Below are positions 15,780-24,289 of a DNA stretch of 64,000 bases, one piece after another. Position numbers and translations under genes: made by a program. The stretch is from NCBI RefSeq assembly GCF_001192795.1, contig NZ_DF968179.1, positions 332,311 through 396,310 on the forward strand, read 5' to 3'. Position 1 is the first letter of the stretch. Each line of letters begins with the position of its first letter. This stretch comes from Flexilinea flocculi. GTDB lineage: Bacteria > Chloroflexota > Anaerolineae > Anaerolineales > Anaerolineaceae. The notes beneath the pieces are model-generated. The model worked only from the letters and a program-made list of their open reading frames with translations. It ran no database searches and was not told the origin of the DNA.

Positions 15780-16916
15780 ATGGGTAAAATGGATACCTTT
15801 AATATAAAATCATCTTCTTCTATGATACTTGTAAGTATTCTGATGAGTATTCTTCTCTTCTGCCATTTCAACTATGTCTTTGCTCAAAATTCAGACAAGC
15901 AATTAAGTGCTTATACCGTTATGGGGATTTTCAATTTTGGTGATTCAGAGAACAAGATGAATGAGAAGCTTGCTGATCAGGAAGGCTTTGATTGTAAAAG
16001 TCAAACAGATGATACATTCGGTAAAACGATCTTTTGTACGAATGAATATGATAGTGAGAAGGATTTTTATACGTTTTATTTGGATGGTGATCAACGATTC
16101 TATATGGCAAGAATAGACCTGGTCTACACCGGGGGAGATCTGCCAATTGATGAGATTTATCGTTCTGTCGCATCCAATTTCGATGCGATTAAAATGGATC
16201 CTTATGTCGAAGGCGCGTTTTATGATTATATGTCCAAAGGATCTGTTTCAGCAGAATGCGGAATTGTCAATCAGAACCTTTACATCTGTATGAATAGTGT
16301 GGCAGAAACCGATGAGAATTACCCGTTTGTCTCAGTTCATTATGTCCTTCCTGCTTTTGTGGAAGCTTATGATAAAGGTTTGTCCGTACCCTTTCATCAG
16401 CGAGAACAAGTAGCAATGGTTGATCCTTATAATGTCATCGGGGAAGTGTTCCATTTTGGCGATGATGGAAATTTTGTCATGGAAGATATGTCCTCCCGGG
16501 AAGGACTACACTGCGAACCAAAAAATGATCCGGAATTCGGAAAGGTCATTCTCTGCAATGTGGATGTATCTGATTATGAAAGCGATCAATATACCTTTTA
16601 TTTTTCTGATGAAGAACTTCTCTATATGGTCGGCGTTGATATGTTCTATAAAGGCAATGAATACACAATCATCGAACTGTTTGATCAGGTTGCCGATCAT
16701 TTCAGTGAAGTAGAGATGTTGGCTCATAATCAGGGGAAACTTTATGAGCGAATCCGGCAAGGAACGGAAGTTGCTGCCTGCGGGGATATCGTTGATCAAA
16801 ACATGGTGGCTTGTGTTTCTGCTACTGAAAAGACAGATAACAACAATCCTTTCATTACGCTATATTATGTTGATATTGATGCAGCGAAAAGAATTGACGC
16901 AGGTGAATCGAAGTAG
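15780..16916 (+). CDS. Secreted protein, two copies of the same four-cysteine domain
   Basis: Paralogue of the preceding gene with two tandem domains, about residues 40-200 and 215-375, after a signal peptide (MILVSILMSILLFCHFNYVFAQ). The first repeat is close to the single-domain neighbour (YTGGDLPIDEIY, ECGIV..LYICM). The second is more diverged (EVFHFGDDG, ACGDIV..MVACV) but keeps the four cysteines. The ATG at 15780 is only two bases from TAGGA, and the ATG at 15789 has better spacing, so the first three residues are uncertain. I recognise no function. Secretion and the acidic character suggest a surface or extracellular role. Confidence 0.75.
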   Translation: MGKMDTFNIKSSSSMILVSILMSILLFCHFNYVFAQNSDKQLSAYTVMGIFNFGDSENKMNEKLADQEGFDCKSQTDDTFGKTIFCTNEYDSEKDFYTFYLDGDQRFYMARIDLVYTGGDLPIDEIYRSVASNFDAIKMDPYVEGAFYDYMSKGSVSAECGIVNQNLYICMNSVAETDENYPFVSVHYVLPAFVEAYDKGLSVPFHQREQVAMVDPYNVIGEVFHFGDDGNFVMEDMSSREGLHCEPKNDPEFGKVILCNVDVSDYESDQYTFYFSDEELLYMVGVDMFYKGNEYTIIELFDQVADHFSEVEMLAHNQGKLYERIRQGTEVAACGDIVDQNMVACVSATEKTDNNNPFITLYYVDIDAAKRIDAGESK

Positions 16917-16923
16917 ATCAAGT

Positions 16924-16967
16924 CCGGATCTTTCTGTCTGTATCATAAAAAAAATGGAAAGATCCGG
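16924..16967. terminator. Hairpin between convergent genes
   Basis: CCGGATCTTTC pairs perfectly with GAAAGATCCGG across a 22-base A-rich loop. It lies between the plus-strand secreted protein and the minus-strand cupin. Terminator function is plausible from position, but no long T tract follows the stem. Confidence 0.45.
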
Positions 16968-17012
16968 TCTTATATAACGATCATTTTTAAAATATATTCT
17001 TGGTAATAAGCG

Positions 17013-17348
17013 CTAAGCGTCAAAGCGATCATTTTCAGTATAAGGAGCGAGGATAAATGCTGTTTTGGCATTTGTGTCGCCGACATTTTTCATCGCATGC
17101 GTTTCACCCGGTTCAGCATGCAACAATTCTCCCGCTTTAAGAATGTGTTTTTCTCCGCTGATCGAGAATTCTATTTTCCCTTCGATGACATAAAAATTCT
17201 CTTCCATAATTTTATGGTAGTGTCCGGGTAGTTCTTGTCCTGGTTTTAATAAAATGATCCCGAAATTTGCTCGTGGGCCGCGCAGCAGGTATTTGGGACC
17301 GCTGTCTCCAAAGCGATATTCCATTTCATTTTCTTTGATGATTAACAT
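17013..17348 (-). CDS. Small single-domain cupin protein
   Basis: A 111-residue conserved beta-barrel of the cupin_2 type. Motif 1 is GHYHKIMEENFYVIEG, with metal-ligand His/His/Glu, and motif 2 is GETHAMKNVG, with the last His. A metal-binding site is therefore intact. Cupins of this size include sugar isomerases, oxygenases and sensors, so the reaction cannot be assigned. The start has AAAGGA seven bases upstream. It is a monocistronic gene between convergent and divergent neighbours. Confidence 0.8.
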   Translation of the reverse strand: MLIIKENEMEYRFGDSGPKYLLRGPRANFGIILLKPGQELPGHYHKIMEENFYVIEGKIEFSISGEKHILKAGELLHAEPGETHAMKNVGDTNAKTAFILAPYTENDRFDA

Positions 17349-17430
17349 AGTGGATCCTTTCTGAAAACTGCAATTTGCTTTAATTCTACTCTGAGGAATG
17401 AACGAAAAACCAGGAGAAAAAATACCGATC

Positions 17431-17515
17431 GTGATTCAATTTATGGAAGGAATTATTTGCGATTGTATCGGTTTTGCACGAAGCGTAAAAATTGCATCAC
17501 GCCAAATTTCGAATA
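17431..17515. repeat. Dispersed palindromic repeat, copy 7 (eroded)
   Basis: Partial: GTGATTCAATTTATGGAAGG at the left, a core around GTTTTGCACGAAGCGTAAAA, and CCAAATTTCGAATACC at the right. The stem is largely lost. It occupies most of the 296-base gap before the YfhO gene. Confidence 0.5.
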
Positions 17516-17644
17516 CCCGAATTCTTATATTTGAAATTGAAAAACGTTAAAATTGGGATGGATAATCAAATATTTTTGAAACCATAAAATTTTGAATCAT
17601 AGAAAATAGTCGAAAACCTCTTTTCCAGGTTCGGGAGAAAAAGC

Positions 17645-20600
17645 ATGAGTCTCGGGATAAAACAGAAAAACGAAATATTACTGAAAATGAAACAAATACA
17701 GGCAGCGGAATGGATCTTGAGTTTCTGGTTTGCTGTATCAGTATGCTTTTTAATTGGTTATCGTTATCTATCCCTTGATGAAATACTGGGGCGATCCGAA
17801 GTGATTCGACTCGCAATTCTGTTTTTCCTGACATTCTTCATCAGCATCGTACTATCAGTCTTTTTATTTAGAAAAAACAAACGCAAGGGAATCCTTTTAT
17901 TTGTATCCATGCTTTTCGGGATGGTATTCGTTTTCATACTACCCAACAGCAAGAGCATGACTGTGGAATTGATCACGGATTATCAGCTCACGGTCATCGA
18001 AATGGATGACGGAGCTGAAGTGGGATTGGGCTGGGCATATTGGGCAGATTTTCCGGATAGAAGTGATGCTGAAATCATGGATTATAAGCACTATCAGGAT
18101 ATCAGTTTCAGTCAATTTAATCAGATCGGTACCTGGCAAGTTACTGAAGAAGGCTATTTGGCCACAACAGAAAAAGGAGCGTTTCTTCAATTCAAGAACC
18201 GCGGACTGCATTTTCATTCGCCGGTTCTATGTATCCGATCAAAAAACGGCCGGGCGTTGGTCTCAGAGTCCTATAATGGCAAGGTTCAATTCTATACACT
18301 GAATGGAGTGGATGTCGATCCGCTGCCGACGACCGGTTTCAGAAACTCATTGATAGGAAAAGCAATCGGAAAAGTATTGTTTGGCCTGTCCTATGGTGGA
18401 ATCATCGCTTTGGTCCTGAATTCGCTGGTCAGACTGTTGAAAAGACCAATTGAAAAAATTCTTCCCTATTATACAGAAATCTCAGAACGGAAAAAATGGT
18501 ATCAACAAAGCTGGTTCATTGCGGTAATGTCATTCTTATTACCGTTGTTGCTGATGTTGATCATGTGCGCAATGCTCCGGATCTACCCGCTTGGAAATAA
18601 AACGTTTCTGCGAGTGGATATGAACGGACAATATGTGGATTTTTTGGCATATTTACGATCTGTACTTACATCAGGGAATAATCTTTTTTACTCGTTCAGC
18701 AAGAATCTGGGCGGTGAGATGTATAGCCTGGCTGCATATTATCTGAATAATCCGATAAACTATCTTGTCTGTCTGTTTCCACTGCAGGATTTACCCAAAG
18801 CGGTCTCATTTCTGATAATTCTTCGGATCGCCTTTTGCGGGCTGACTTCGAACCTTTTCTTACGATATGTTGGGAAAGCAGGTTTTTCGTCAGTGATTTT
18901 TTCAACTGCATATGCCATGATGACCTATTGCATGGTCAATGCTGAAAATTACTTTTTTATCGATGGCGTCATTTTCCTTCCACTGGTGGCTTTGGGCATT
19001 GAAAAGATCGTTAGAGGAAAATCGATTTTCGGCTATGTCTTGTCATTGGGTGCGATACTAATGATCAATTTCTATATGGGATTCATGATTTGCATCTTCA
19101 GCGTATTGTATTTCCTGTACAGCGTTCTGATCCAGAATGGTTTTCATTCCCTCGTGAACACAAAAAAGCAATGGATTTCATTCTTTTTTGGATCGTTATT
19201 ATCAGCCGGATTGGCCGCAGTTGTTCTGATTCCCGTCTTTTTGCAGCTTTCGGACAGCCCCAAGTATATCGATCCGTCACGTTTGAATTCATCGGAAAGT
19301 TTCCATTTGATAGACCTGATTTCCAAAAATTTCAGCGGCGCTTACAATCTCAACGAATATAAATTTGGATTGCCGGGCATTTATGCCGGCGCGCTGGTTA
19401 CGGTGTTGTTGATTTTATATTTTTTAAATGGGAAAATCCAAAGCAAGGAGAAATGGCTGACTTTTGGATTACTTGCCGTGTTTTTCATCAGTTTCCAGAA
19501 TCAATCTTTGAATATGATCTGGCATGGATTCAGCGAACCAAATTGGTGGCCGTTCCGTAATGCCTTTATCTTCAGCTTCCTGCTGATCAGTATATCCTGG
19601 CAAAGTTTCCTGAAGAGAGATGGACTGACACCGCGTATGCTGCAAATTTGCATGCTGATCATTCTTTGTATATCGATTTTCCTGGCGAAAAGTGGTTATT
19701 CCTATTTGTCATCTGCAAAAATCTATTTTGAAATTCTCATCTCCGGTTTGTGTTTGTTGATTTTTTATTATTGGCACCAAAATGAAAAGATAAACCAAGT
19801 TAAATCCTCGAACGTTATCTTCCCGGTGCTGCTTTTATTCCTGGTGTGTGCTAATCTGATCATGAACGCTTATTCAATTTTAAAGCTGAATATCGGAGAA
19901 GCAATCACATTGGATCAATATTTCGAGTCAACATATCCATCGGATGAAACTACACAAAGCATTCAGGATAACGATAGCGGTTTTTTTCGAATGGAAAAGT
20001 TGTTCTATCGAACGGTAAACGATGCTATGCGGATGAATTACGCTGGTATATCTCACTTTTCATCATCAACAAGACAATCTGAATTAAGTTTTCTGGCTAA
20101 GATGGGAGTTAATCAAATCTACTATTACACAGAATACGGTGAAGGATCAACAACGGCTGTGGATAGTCTGCTCGGAATTAAATATATAATTTCAAAAAAC
20201 GATGATTTTTTGAAACCTTATCCGGAAATTAAATCTGAAAATGGGATTTATTTTTTCCAGAATCCTTTCGCCTTACCGCTTGGTTTCATCGTTTCCAAAG
20301 AGGTATTTTCTCTGGCTGGTTATACGGATGATCTTTTCGTGCTCCAGAATCAGATTTTTTCAAGCCTGACAGGAAATTCTCTGGGAGACATCTATACCCC
20401 TGCCAAAGTTGATCGATTGGTTGATGCGGAAACCCGCAACGAAACCTGGAAAATTTATATCGATCGATCGGATGCCTTGTATACCAATTTTTTTTCTCCC
20501 AAAGAGAGGCCTGTTTCGGCAACTGTGAATCAGATTTCGCTGATGGATCGATTTGCTGCGAACCGGTATGGAATTGTCCCCCTGGGGAAGTTTGAATCCG

Positions 20601-21043
20601 GTGATGTCATCGTCATGGAATTTGATAATTCAATTTCTGAAAATTATGCAATTCCTCCATATTTTTATTACGAGGATATCGATTTACTCAAACAATATTC
20701 TGATTTCCTGGGTAGAAATCCGGTAAATTTGCAGAAAAAAACCAGTTCTCATCTCACAGGATCATTTATTGCCGAATCTGAAAATCAGTATGCCTTTTTT
20801 TCCATCCCATATGATCCGGGCTGGAAAATATCTATCGATGGAAAACCCGTTCAGGCAATTCGCATGGTCTATGATCTGACGGGTTTTAAAGTTCCTTTTG
20901 GAGAGCATCAGATTGAGATGTATTATATTCCGGCAGGCTTTATATCCGGCAGCTGTATATCCGCTGCTTCTGTTGTACTTCTTGTTGTACGTTCGCTTTT
21001 TCGTAAGAGCGTGGCATTGGACGGGGATCCAACCGCGATCTAA
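17645..21043 (+). CDS. Very large YfhO-family membrane protein
   Basis: Multi-pass GT-C-like membrane protein of the YfhO family. Some members are needed for glycosylation of wall polymers in Firmicutes, and the role here is unknown. The YfhO core starts near residue 290 with the motif RVDMNGQYVDF (about 323) and the segment LGGEMYSLAAYYLNNPINYL, and continues through about ten membrane segments. It ends with an extracytoplasmic C-terminal region (ISHFSS, DSLLGIKY, IPYDPGWKISIDG) and a last membrane helix. Odd: about 280 extra N-terminal residues contain three or four membrane helices and a small ectodomain absent from the paralogue at 55.1 kb. GGGAG precedes the ATG. Confidence 0.82.
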   Translation: MSLGIKQKNEILLKMKQIQAAEWILSFWFAVSVCFLIGYRYLSLDEILGRSEVIRLAILFFLTFFISIVLSVFLFRKNKRKGILLFVSMLFGMVFVFILPNSKSMTVELITDYQLTVIEMDDGAEVGLGWAYWADFPDRSDAEIMDYKHYQDISFSQFNQIGTWQVTEEGYLATTEKGAFLQFKNRGLHFHSPVLCIRSKNGRALVSESYNGKVQFYTLNGVDVDPLPTTGFRNSLIGKAIGKVLFGLSYGGIIALVLNSLVRLLKRPIEKILPYYTEISERKKWYQQSWFIAVMSFLLPLLLMLIMCAMLRIYPLGNKTFLRVDMNGQYVDFLAYLRSVLTSGNNLFYSFSKNLGGEMYSLAAYYLNNPINYLVCLFPLQDLPKAVSFLIILRIAFCGLTSNLFLRYVGKAGFSSVIFSTAYAMMTYCMVNAENYFFIDGVIFLPLVALGIEKIVRGKSIFGYVLSLGAILMINFYMGFMICIFSVLYFLYSVLIQNGFHSLVNTKKQWISFFFGSLLSAGLAAVVLIPVFLQLSDSPKYIDPSRLNSSESFHLIDLISKNFSGAYNLNEYKFGLPGIYAGALVTVLLILYFLNGKIQSKEKWLTFGLLAVFFISFQNQSLNMIWHGFSEPNWWPFRNAFIFSFLLISISWQSFLKRDGLTPRMLQICMLIILCISIFLAKSGYSYLSSAKIYFEILISGLCLLIFYYWHQNEKINQVKSSNVIFPVLLLFLVCANLIMNAYSILKLNIGEAITLDQYFESTYPSDETTQSIQDNDSGFFRMEKLFYRTVNDAMRMNYAGISHFSSSTRQSELSFLAKMGVNQIYYYTEYGEGSTTAVDSLLGIKYIISKNDDFLKPYPEIKSENGIYFFQNPFALPLGFIVSKEVFSLAGYTDDLFVLQNQIFSSLTGNSLGDIYTPAKVDRLVDAETRNETWKIYIDRSDALYTNFFSPKERPVSATVNQISLMDRFAANRYGIVPLGKFESGDVIVMEFDNSISENYAIPPYFYYEDIDLLKQYSDFLGRNPVNLQKKTSSHLTGSFIAESENQYAFFSIPYDPGWKISIDGKPVQAIRMVYDLTGFKVPFGEHQIEMYYIPAGFISGSCISAASVVLLVVRSLFRKSVALDGDPTAI

Positions 21044-21089
21044 TGAAGAATCCTCGTTTTAAATACCGGTATTGCTGCGAATTGATTCT

Positions 21090-22433
21090 ATGAAAAAATT
21101 GCTGAACATCATTTTTCCATTTTTCATGATTTTTTTCCTTTTGGGGATCAATTTGCAGACAGCTCACGCTGCAGACGGTCAAGCGGATGATTCTCAAATA
21201 TCGAACATCGACTCTTATTCTGAATTTATCGCCAAAGTTGACTCGGTTTTGAACCGAATCCATCTTATGGATGGCGGCTTTTATCGCATCGAGAAAGATT
21301 TTCAACGTGATTTGAATGATGCGATGCAGTTTCGATATCATGGTTTATCGCATTATTCATCAACGACAAAAACGAATACATTGGATTTTCTATTAAGGCT
21401 GGGAATTAACCAGACCTATTACTGGACGCGATATGGCAGCGGATCAACCGCTTTTGTAGATTCTTTGCTGGGTATCCGTTACTTTCTTTCCAGAGACGAA
21501 GTCCCGGCAAAAGCGTATCCAGAACGATTCTCTCAAGACGGAATCCATGTATATGAAAATCCGGTAGCCTTTCCGATCAGTTTTCTCGTCGGGAAATCAG
21601 CAGTCCTAGGAACAGATGTTTATACAAAAAACCTGTTTGACATCCAAAATCAGCTATATTACAGTCTTGGCGGAGAAGCTGACAAACAACTTCTGATCCC
21701 TGCAAAAAATCCCAAAACTTCCTTGCTAAATATCAATACCGTAAAGGACGAAAAAGGAGTCCTTTATGCAAAGATTGACGGAAACAACGAAAGTGAGATT
21801 TCCTGGACGATTGAGATCGATAATCCCAATCCGCTGTATCTTTATCTGGAGACTCCAGATCGGACGAATGACGATACGGCTGAAATTTATGTCGATAATG
21901 TTTTCATCGGAAAATATCTGAGTGTGGATCGATATGGGATTCTCCCTTTGGGAAAATTTCAAACTGGCACGACCGTCATCGTTAAATTAAAAATGCTTAA
22001 GCCAAATTTGAAATTGAATCAGGCATATTTTTATTATGAAGATTGGGATCTGCTTCAGAATTTCTCAAAAAAAATACAGGAAAATGCGGTGACTCTTTCC
22101 GCGGTCAGCGGTTCTCATCTTTCAGGAAATGCAGTCGTGAATTCTGATGACCAATATTTGTTTTTTTCTATCCCGTATGATGATGACTGGTCTGTCAGCA
22201 TTGATGCGGAAGTTGCAGAACCAATCCGAATATTTGATGCATTAATGGCAGTTAAAATCGATTCCGGGAATCATACGATTGATCTCCAGTATATTCCGAA
22301 AGGATTTCATACAGGTATTCTCCTATCCATCCTGAGTCTAATCCTCCTTATCGTGGTGGCTTTTTGGAAAAAAATTCAGAAATCAACGAATTTTCAGAAT
22401 CAATCTGACTGCAGTGATACGAAATATCGTTAA
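21090..22433 (+). CDS. Detached YfhO C-terminal ectodomain with its own signal peptide
   Basis: Residues after a cleavable-looking signal peptide (KKLLNIIFPFFMIFFLLG, HAA-DG) are homologous to the last third of the preceding gene: FYRIEKDF, GLSHYSS, GSGSTAFVDSLLGIRYFLS, SIPYDDDWSVSID. One membrane helix near the C-terminus anchors it. None of the GT-C membrane core is present. The ATG at 21090 starts exactly at the signal peptide. An upstream TTG at 21072 adds six residues and has no better ribosome site. The last codons overlap the left end of a dispersed repeat. It could be a processing partner of the large YfhO protein or a decayed duplicate, and the intact frame favours the former. Confidence 0.8.
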   Translation: MKKLLNIIFPFFMIFFLLGINLQTAHAADGQADDSQISNIDSYSEFIAKVDSVLNRIHLMDGGFYRIEKDFQRDLNDAMQFRYHGLSHYSSTTKTNTLDFLLRLGINQTYYWTRYGSGSTAFVDSLLGIRYFLSRDEVPAKAYPERFSQDGIHVYENPVAFPISFLVGKSAVLGTDVYTKNLFDIQNQLYYSLGGEADKQLLIPAKNPKTSLLNINTVKDEKGVLYAKIDGNNESEISWTIEIDNPNPLYLYLETPDRTNDDTAEIYVDNVFIGKYLSVDRYGILPLGKFQTGTTVIVKLKMLKPNLKLNQAYFYYEDWDLLQNFSKKIQENAVTLSAVSGSHLSGNAVVNSDDQYLFFSIPYDDDWSVSIDAEVAEPIRIFDALMAVKIDSGNHTIDLQYIPKGFHTGILLSILSLILLIVVAFWKKIQKSTNFQNQSDCSDTKYR

Positions 22434-22485
22434 GATTAATTGATGTTGTGATATTTATGCGCACAGCGCATAAATATCACAACAT
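22412..22485. repeat. Dispersed palindromic repeat, copy 8 (perfect 20-bp hairpin)
   Basis: The left end CAGTGATACGAAATATCG lies inside the 3' end of the preceding coding region and supplies its last residues. The core 22443-22485 is a perfect hairpin: 20-base arms ATGTTGTGATATTTATGCGC and its complement around ACA. The right end is eroded. Confidence 0.8.
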
Positions 22486-22587
22486 TAAATTTTCACGCTT
22501 TCCTCAAGAGGCTTTTCTTAATTTTGAATCCCAGATCTGACCGCTGTAATTTAATGTCGGAAGGATGAGAGTACAAACCAAATTCAT

Positions 22588-22627
22588 AAAAAGAGTCTCG
22601 TTCATTTTGAACGAGACTCTTTTTTTT
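22588..22627. terminator. Bidirectional terminator between the YfhO ectodomain gene and ychF
   Basis: Stem AAAAAGAGTCTCGTTC / GAACGAGACTCTTTTT with a five-base loop. T runs lie on the plus strand and, symmetrically, on the minus strand. The genes are convergent. Confidence 0.9.
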
Positions 22628-23702
22628 ATTTGGACACATTGAATCGAATGTTGAGAATATCACCGTCCTTGACGATGTATTCTTTGCCTTCCAGTCGTAA
22701 TTTCCCTTTTGCTTTTGCCTCAACCATTCCACCTAATTCAATCAGATCCTGATAGGCAATGACTTCTGCGCGAATAAATCCTTTTTGAAGATCCGTATGA
22801 ATCACACCGGCTGCTTCTGGTGCGGTGGAATTTTTTTGAAGCGTCCAAGCTCGGCATTCATCAGCCCCGGCGGTAAAAAAGGATTCCAGTCCAAGTAAAT
22901 CATAGGAGAGCCGGATTACCCGATTCAGTCCTAATTCTGTGATGTTGTATTCCTCCATAAACATGGAAACGTCTTCAGCAGGGAGCTGCGCCAGTTCCAT
23001 CTCGATTTTTCCGCGAATGGAATCGATTTTACTACGTTGATGCGAATATGCAATCGATGGTGGATTTTGTGTTTCATCCAGGTTTAAGAGAATTAATATT
23101 GGTTTTCTGGATAATAATCCAAAACCCGAGATTGTTTTTTCTTCTTCCGGATTTAATTCAATGTCCCGCAGTGGTTTTTCTTCAACGAGGCATTCATGCA
23201 TCCGATTAAAAAGGTCGATATCACGGTCGATGAGCGCTTTGTCTCGCCCACCGCCTTTCTTTTTCTCCTCCGTCAGTCGTTCCAACCTTTTTTCTACCGC
23301 GATCAGATCATTGATAATAAATTCACTGTCCATCGTTTCGATATCTCGTTCAGGGTTGATACTGCCATTTGGATGGATGACCTGATCATTTTGAAAACAG
23401 CGCACCACATGAATGAAACCGTCCATTTGAGCAAGTTTGTTCAACAGTTCCCCTGAGATTCCTGATTTTCCGGCGCTGCCGTCTAAACCGGCGATATCCG
23501 CGTAATTTACTTTTGCATAAATCGTTTTCTTTGGATTAAACATGGAAGAAAGCACATCCACACGGGCATCCGGAACATCCACCACTGCATCATGAATTTC
23601 AATTTTTCCTGTAACTGTTCCGGTTGGCTGTGTTCCACGCGTAAGTGCATTGAAAAGGGTTGTTTTACCACTTTGAGGAAGTCCAAAAATACCTAATCGC
23701 AT
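22626..23702 (-). CDS. ychF: YchF-type Obg-family ATPase
   Basis: P-loop protein of the YchF subfamily, ribosome-associated and usually ATP-specific. G1 is GLPQSGKTTLFNALT, G3 is in YADIAGLDG, and the NKxD position reads NLDE, the feature that shifts specificity to ATP in YchF. The C-terminal TGS-like domain ends GKLRLEGKEYIVKDGD and NIRFNV. The start at 23702 has AAGGAG seven bases upstream and gives 358 residues. The frame stays open into the tRNA-Leu gene, but that extension is artefactual. G1 has Gln-Ser where canonical YchF has Asn-Val, so this may be a diverged paralogue. Confidence 0.88.
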   Translation of the reverse strand: MRLGIFGLPQSGKTTLFNALTRGTQPTGTVTGKIEIHDAVVDVPDARVDVLSSMFNPKKTIYAKVNYADIAGLDGSAGKSGISGELLNKLAQMDGFIHVVRCFQNDQVIHPNGSINPERDIETMDSEFIINDLIAVEKRLERLTEEKKKGGGRDKALIDRDIDLFNRMHECLVEEKPLRDIELNPEEEKTISGFGLLSRKPILILLNLDETQNPPSIAYSHQRSKIDSIRGKIEMELAQLPAEDVSMFMEEYNITELGLNRVIRLSYDLLGLESFFTAGADECRAWTLQKNSTAPEAAGVIHTDLQKGFIRAEVIAYQDLIELGGMVEAKAKGKLRLEGKEYIVKDGDILNIRFNVSK

Positions 23703-23712
23703 GAAATACTCC

Positions 23713-23741
23713 TTGACCCTTTTGGGTTTTATGATTAGAAT
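23713..23741 (+). promoter_or_regulatory. Promoter of tRNA-Leu
   Basis: TTGACC, a 17-base spacer and TAGAAT, 13 bases before the tRNA. It starts 11 bases from the ychF start codon and overlaps its leader on the other strand. Confidence 0.75.
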
Positions 23742-23754
23742 AATAGAGCTTAAA

Positions 23755-23835
23755 GCCGAAGTGGCGGAACTGGCAGACGCGCACGACTCAAAATCGTGTA
23801 CCATTGGTATGTGGGTTCAATTCCCACCTTCGGCA
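23755..23835 (+). tRNA. tRNA-Leu (CAA)
   Basis: Class II tRNA with acceptor GCCGAAG / CTTCGGC, anticodon stem CACGA / TCGTG with loop CTCAAAA (anticodon CAA), a long variable arm (TACCATTGGTA), T arm GTGGG-TTCAATT-CCCAC and discriminator A. CCA is not encoded. Confidence 0.93.
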
Positions 23836-23862
23836 CAAAGATTATATCATAATCACTCTTCA

Positions 23863-23888
23863 ATCCTCCGATCAGGAGGTTTTTTTTT
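23863..23888 (+). terminator. Terminator after tRNA-Leu
   Basis: CCTCC / GGAGG with a five-base loop followed by nine T, 30 bases after the tRNA. Confidence 0.8.
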
Positions 23889-24233
23889 GGCACTCATCAG
23901 ACACATCGGACAGCAATGAATTCTTTTTCTACTTAGAATTACTTTACATCGATGTTTATTGTCTTGAGTAGAAAAAGGAATGAATAACTATCTGGCTGGA
24001 TTTCAGATACTCATTATTTGGTAATCATCAAGGTTGTTGACTGATTTCTTCCAGTACTTCAAATTTTTTTGTCCGGCTTATTGTATAAACTTTCTTTCCT
24101 TTATTGAAAATGATCTGATTGACGAATTCCCGTTGAACAAAAAATGATATGATTTTATGGAGAGTTATTTTTTTTGACAGATTTATTCTTGTCAAGCCAT
24201 TTTCGTATCACTTTAATTTTCTATATGCTATAC
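23889..24233. other. Intergenic stretch before the DUF6754 cluster
   Basis: About 345 bases without a recognisable gene. TTGACA (24175-24180) and TTGTCAA about nine bases later form an inverted pair that could be an operator. A short CCAGTACTTCAAATTTT near 24054 resembles one end of the dispersed repeat. Confidence 0.4.
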
Positions 24234-24239
24234 TATAAT
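24234..24239 (+). promoter_or_regulatory. Candidate -10 box for the DUF6754 cluster
   Basis: TATAAT in ATACTATAATTATT, 50 bases before the first gene. The hexamer 17 bases upstream (CTTTAA) is a poor -35. Confidence 0.4.
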
Positions 24240-24289
24240 TATTAATATAACAATTTTACGTATTAATTCATTATAAAAAGGACATATTG

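Noticed and set aside
23703-23804. 34-residue N-terminal extension of YchF
   Set aside because: It runs through the tRNA-Leu gene, and the shorter start has an AAGGAG ribosome site.
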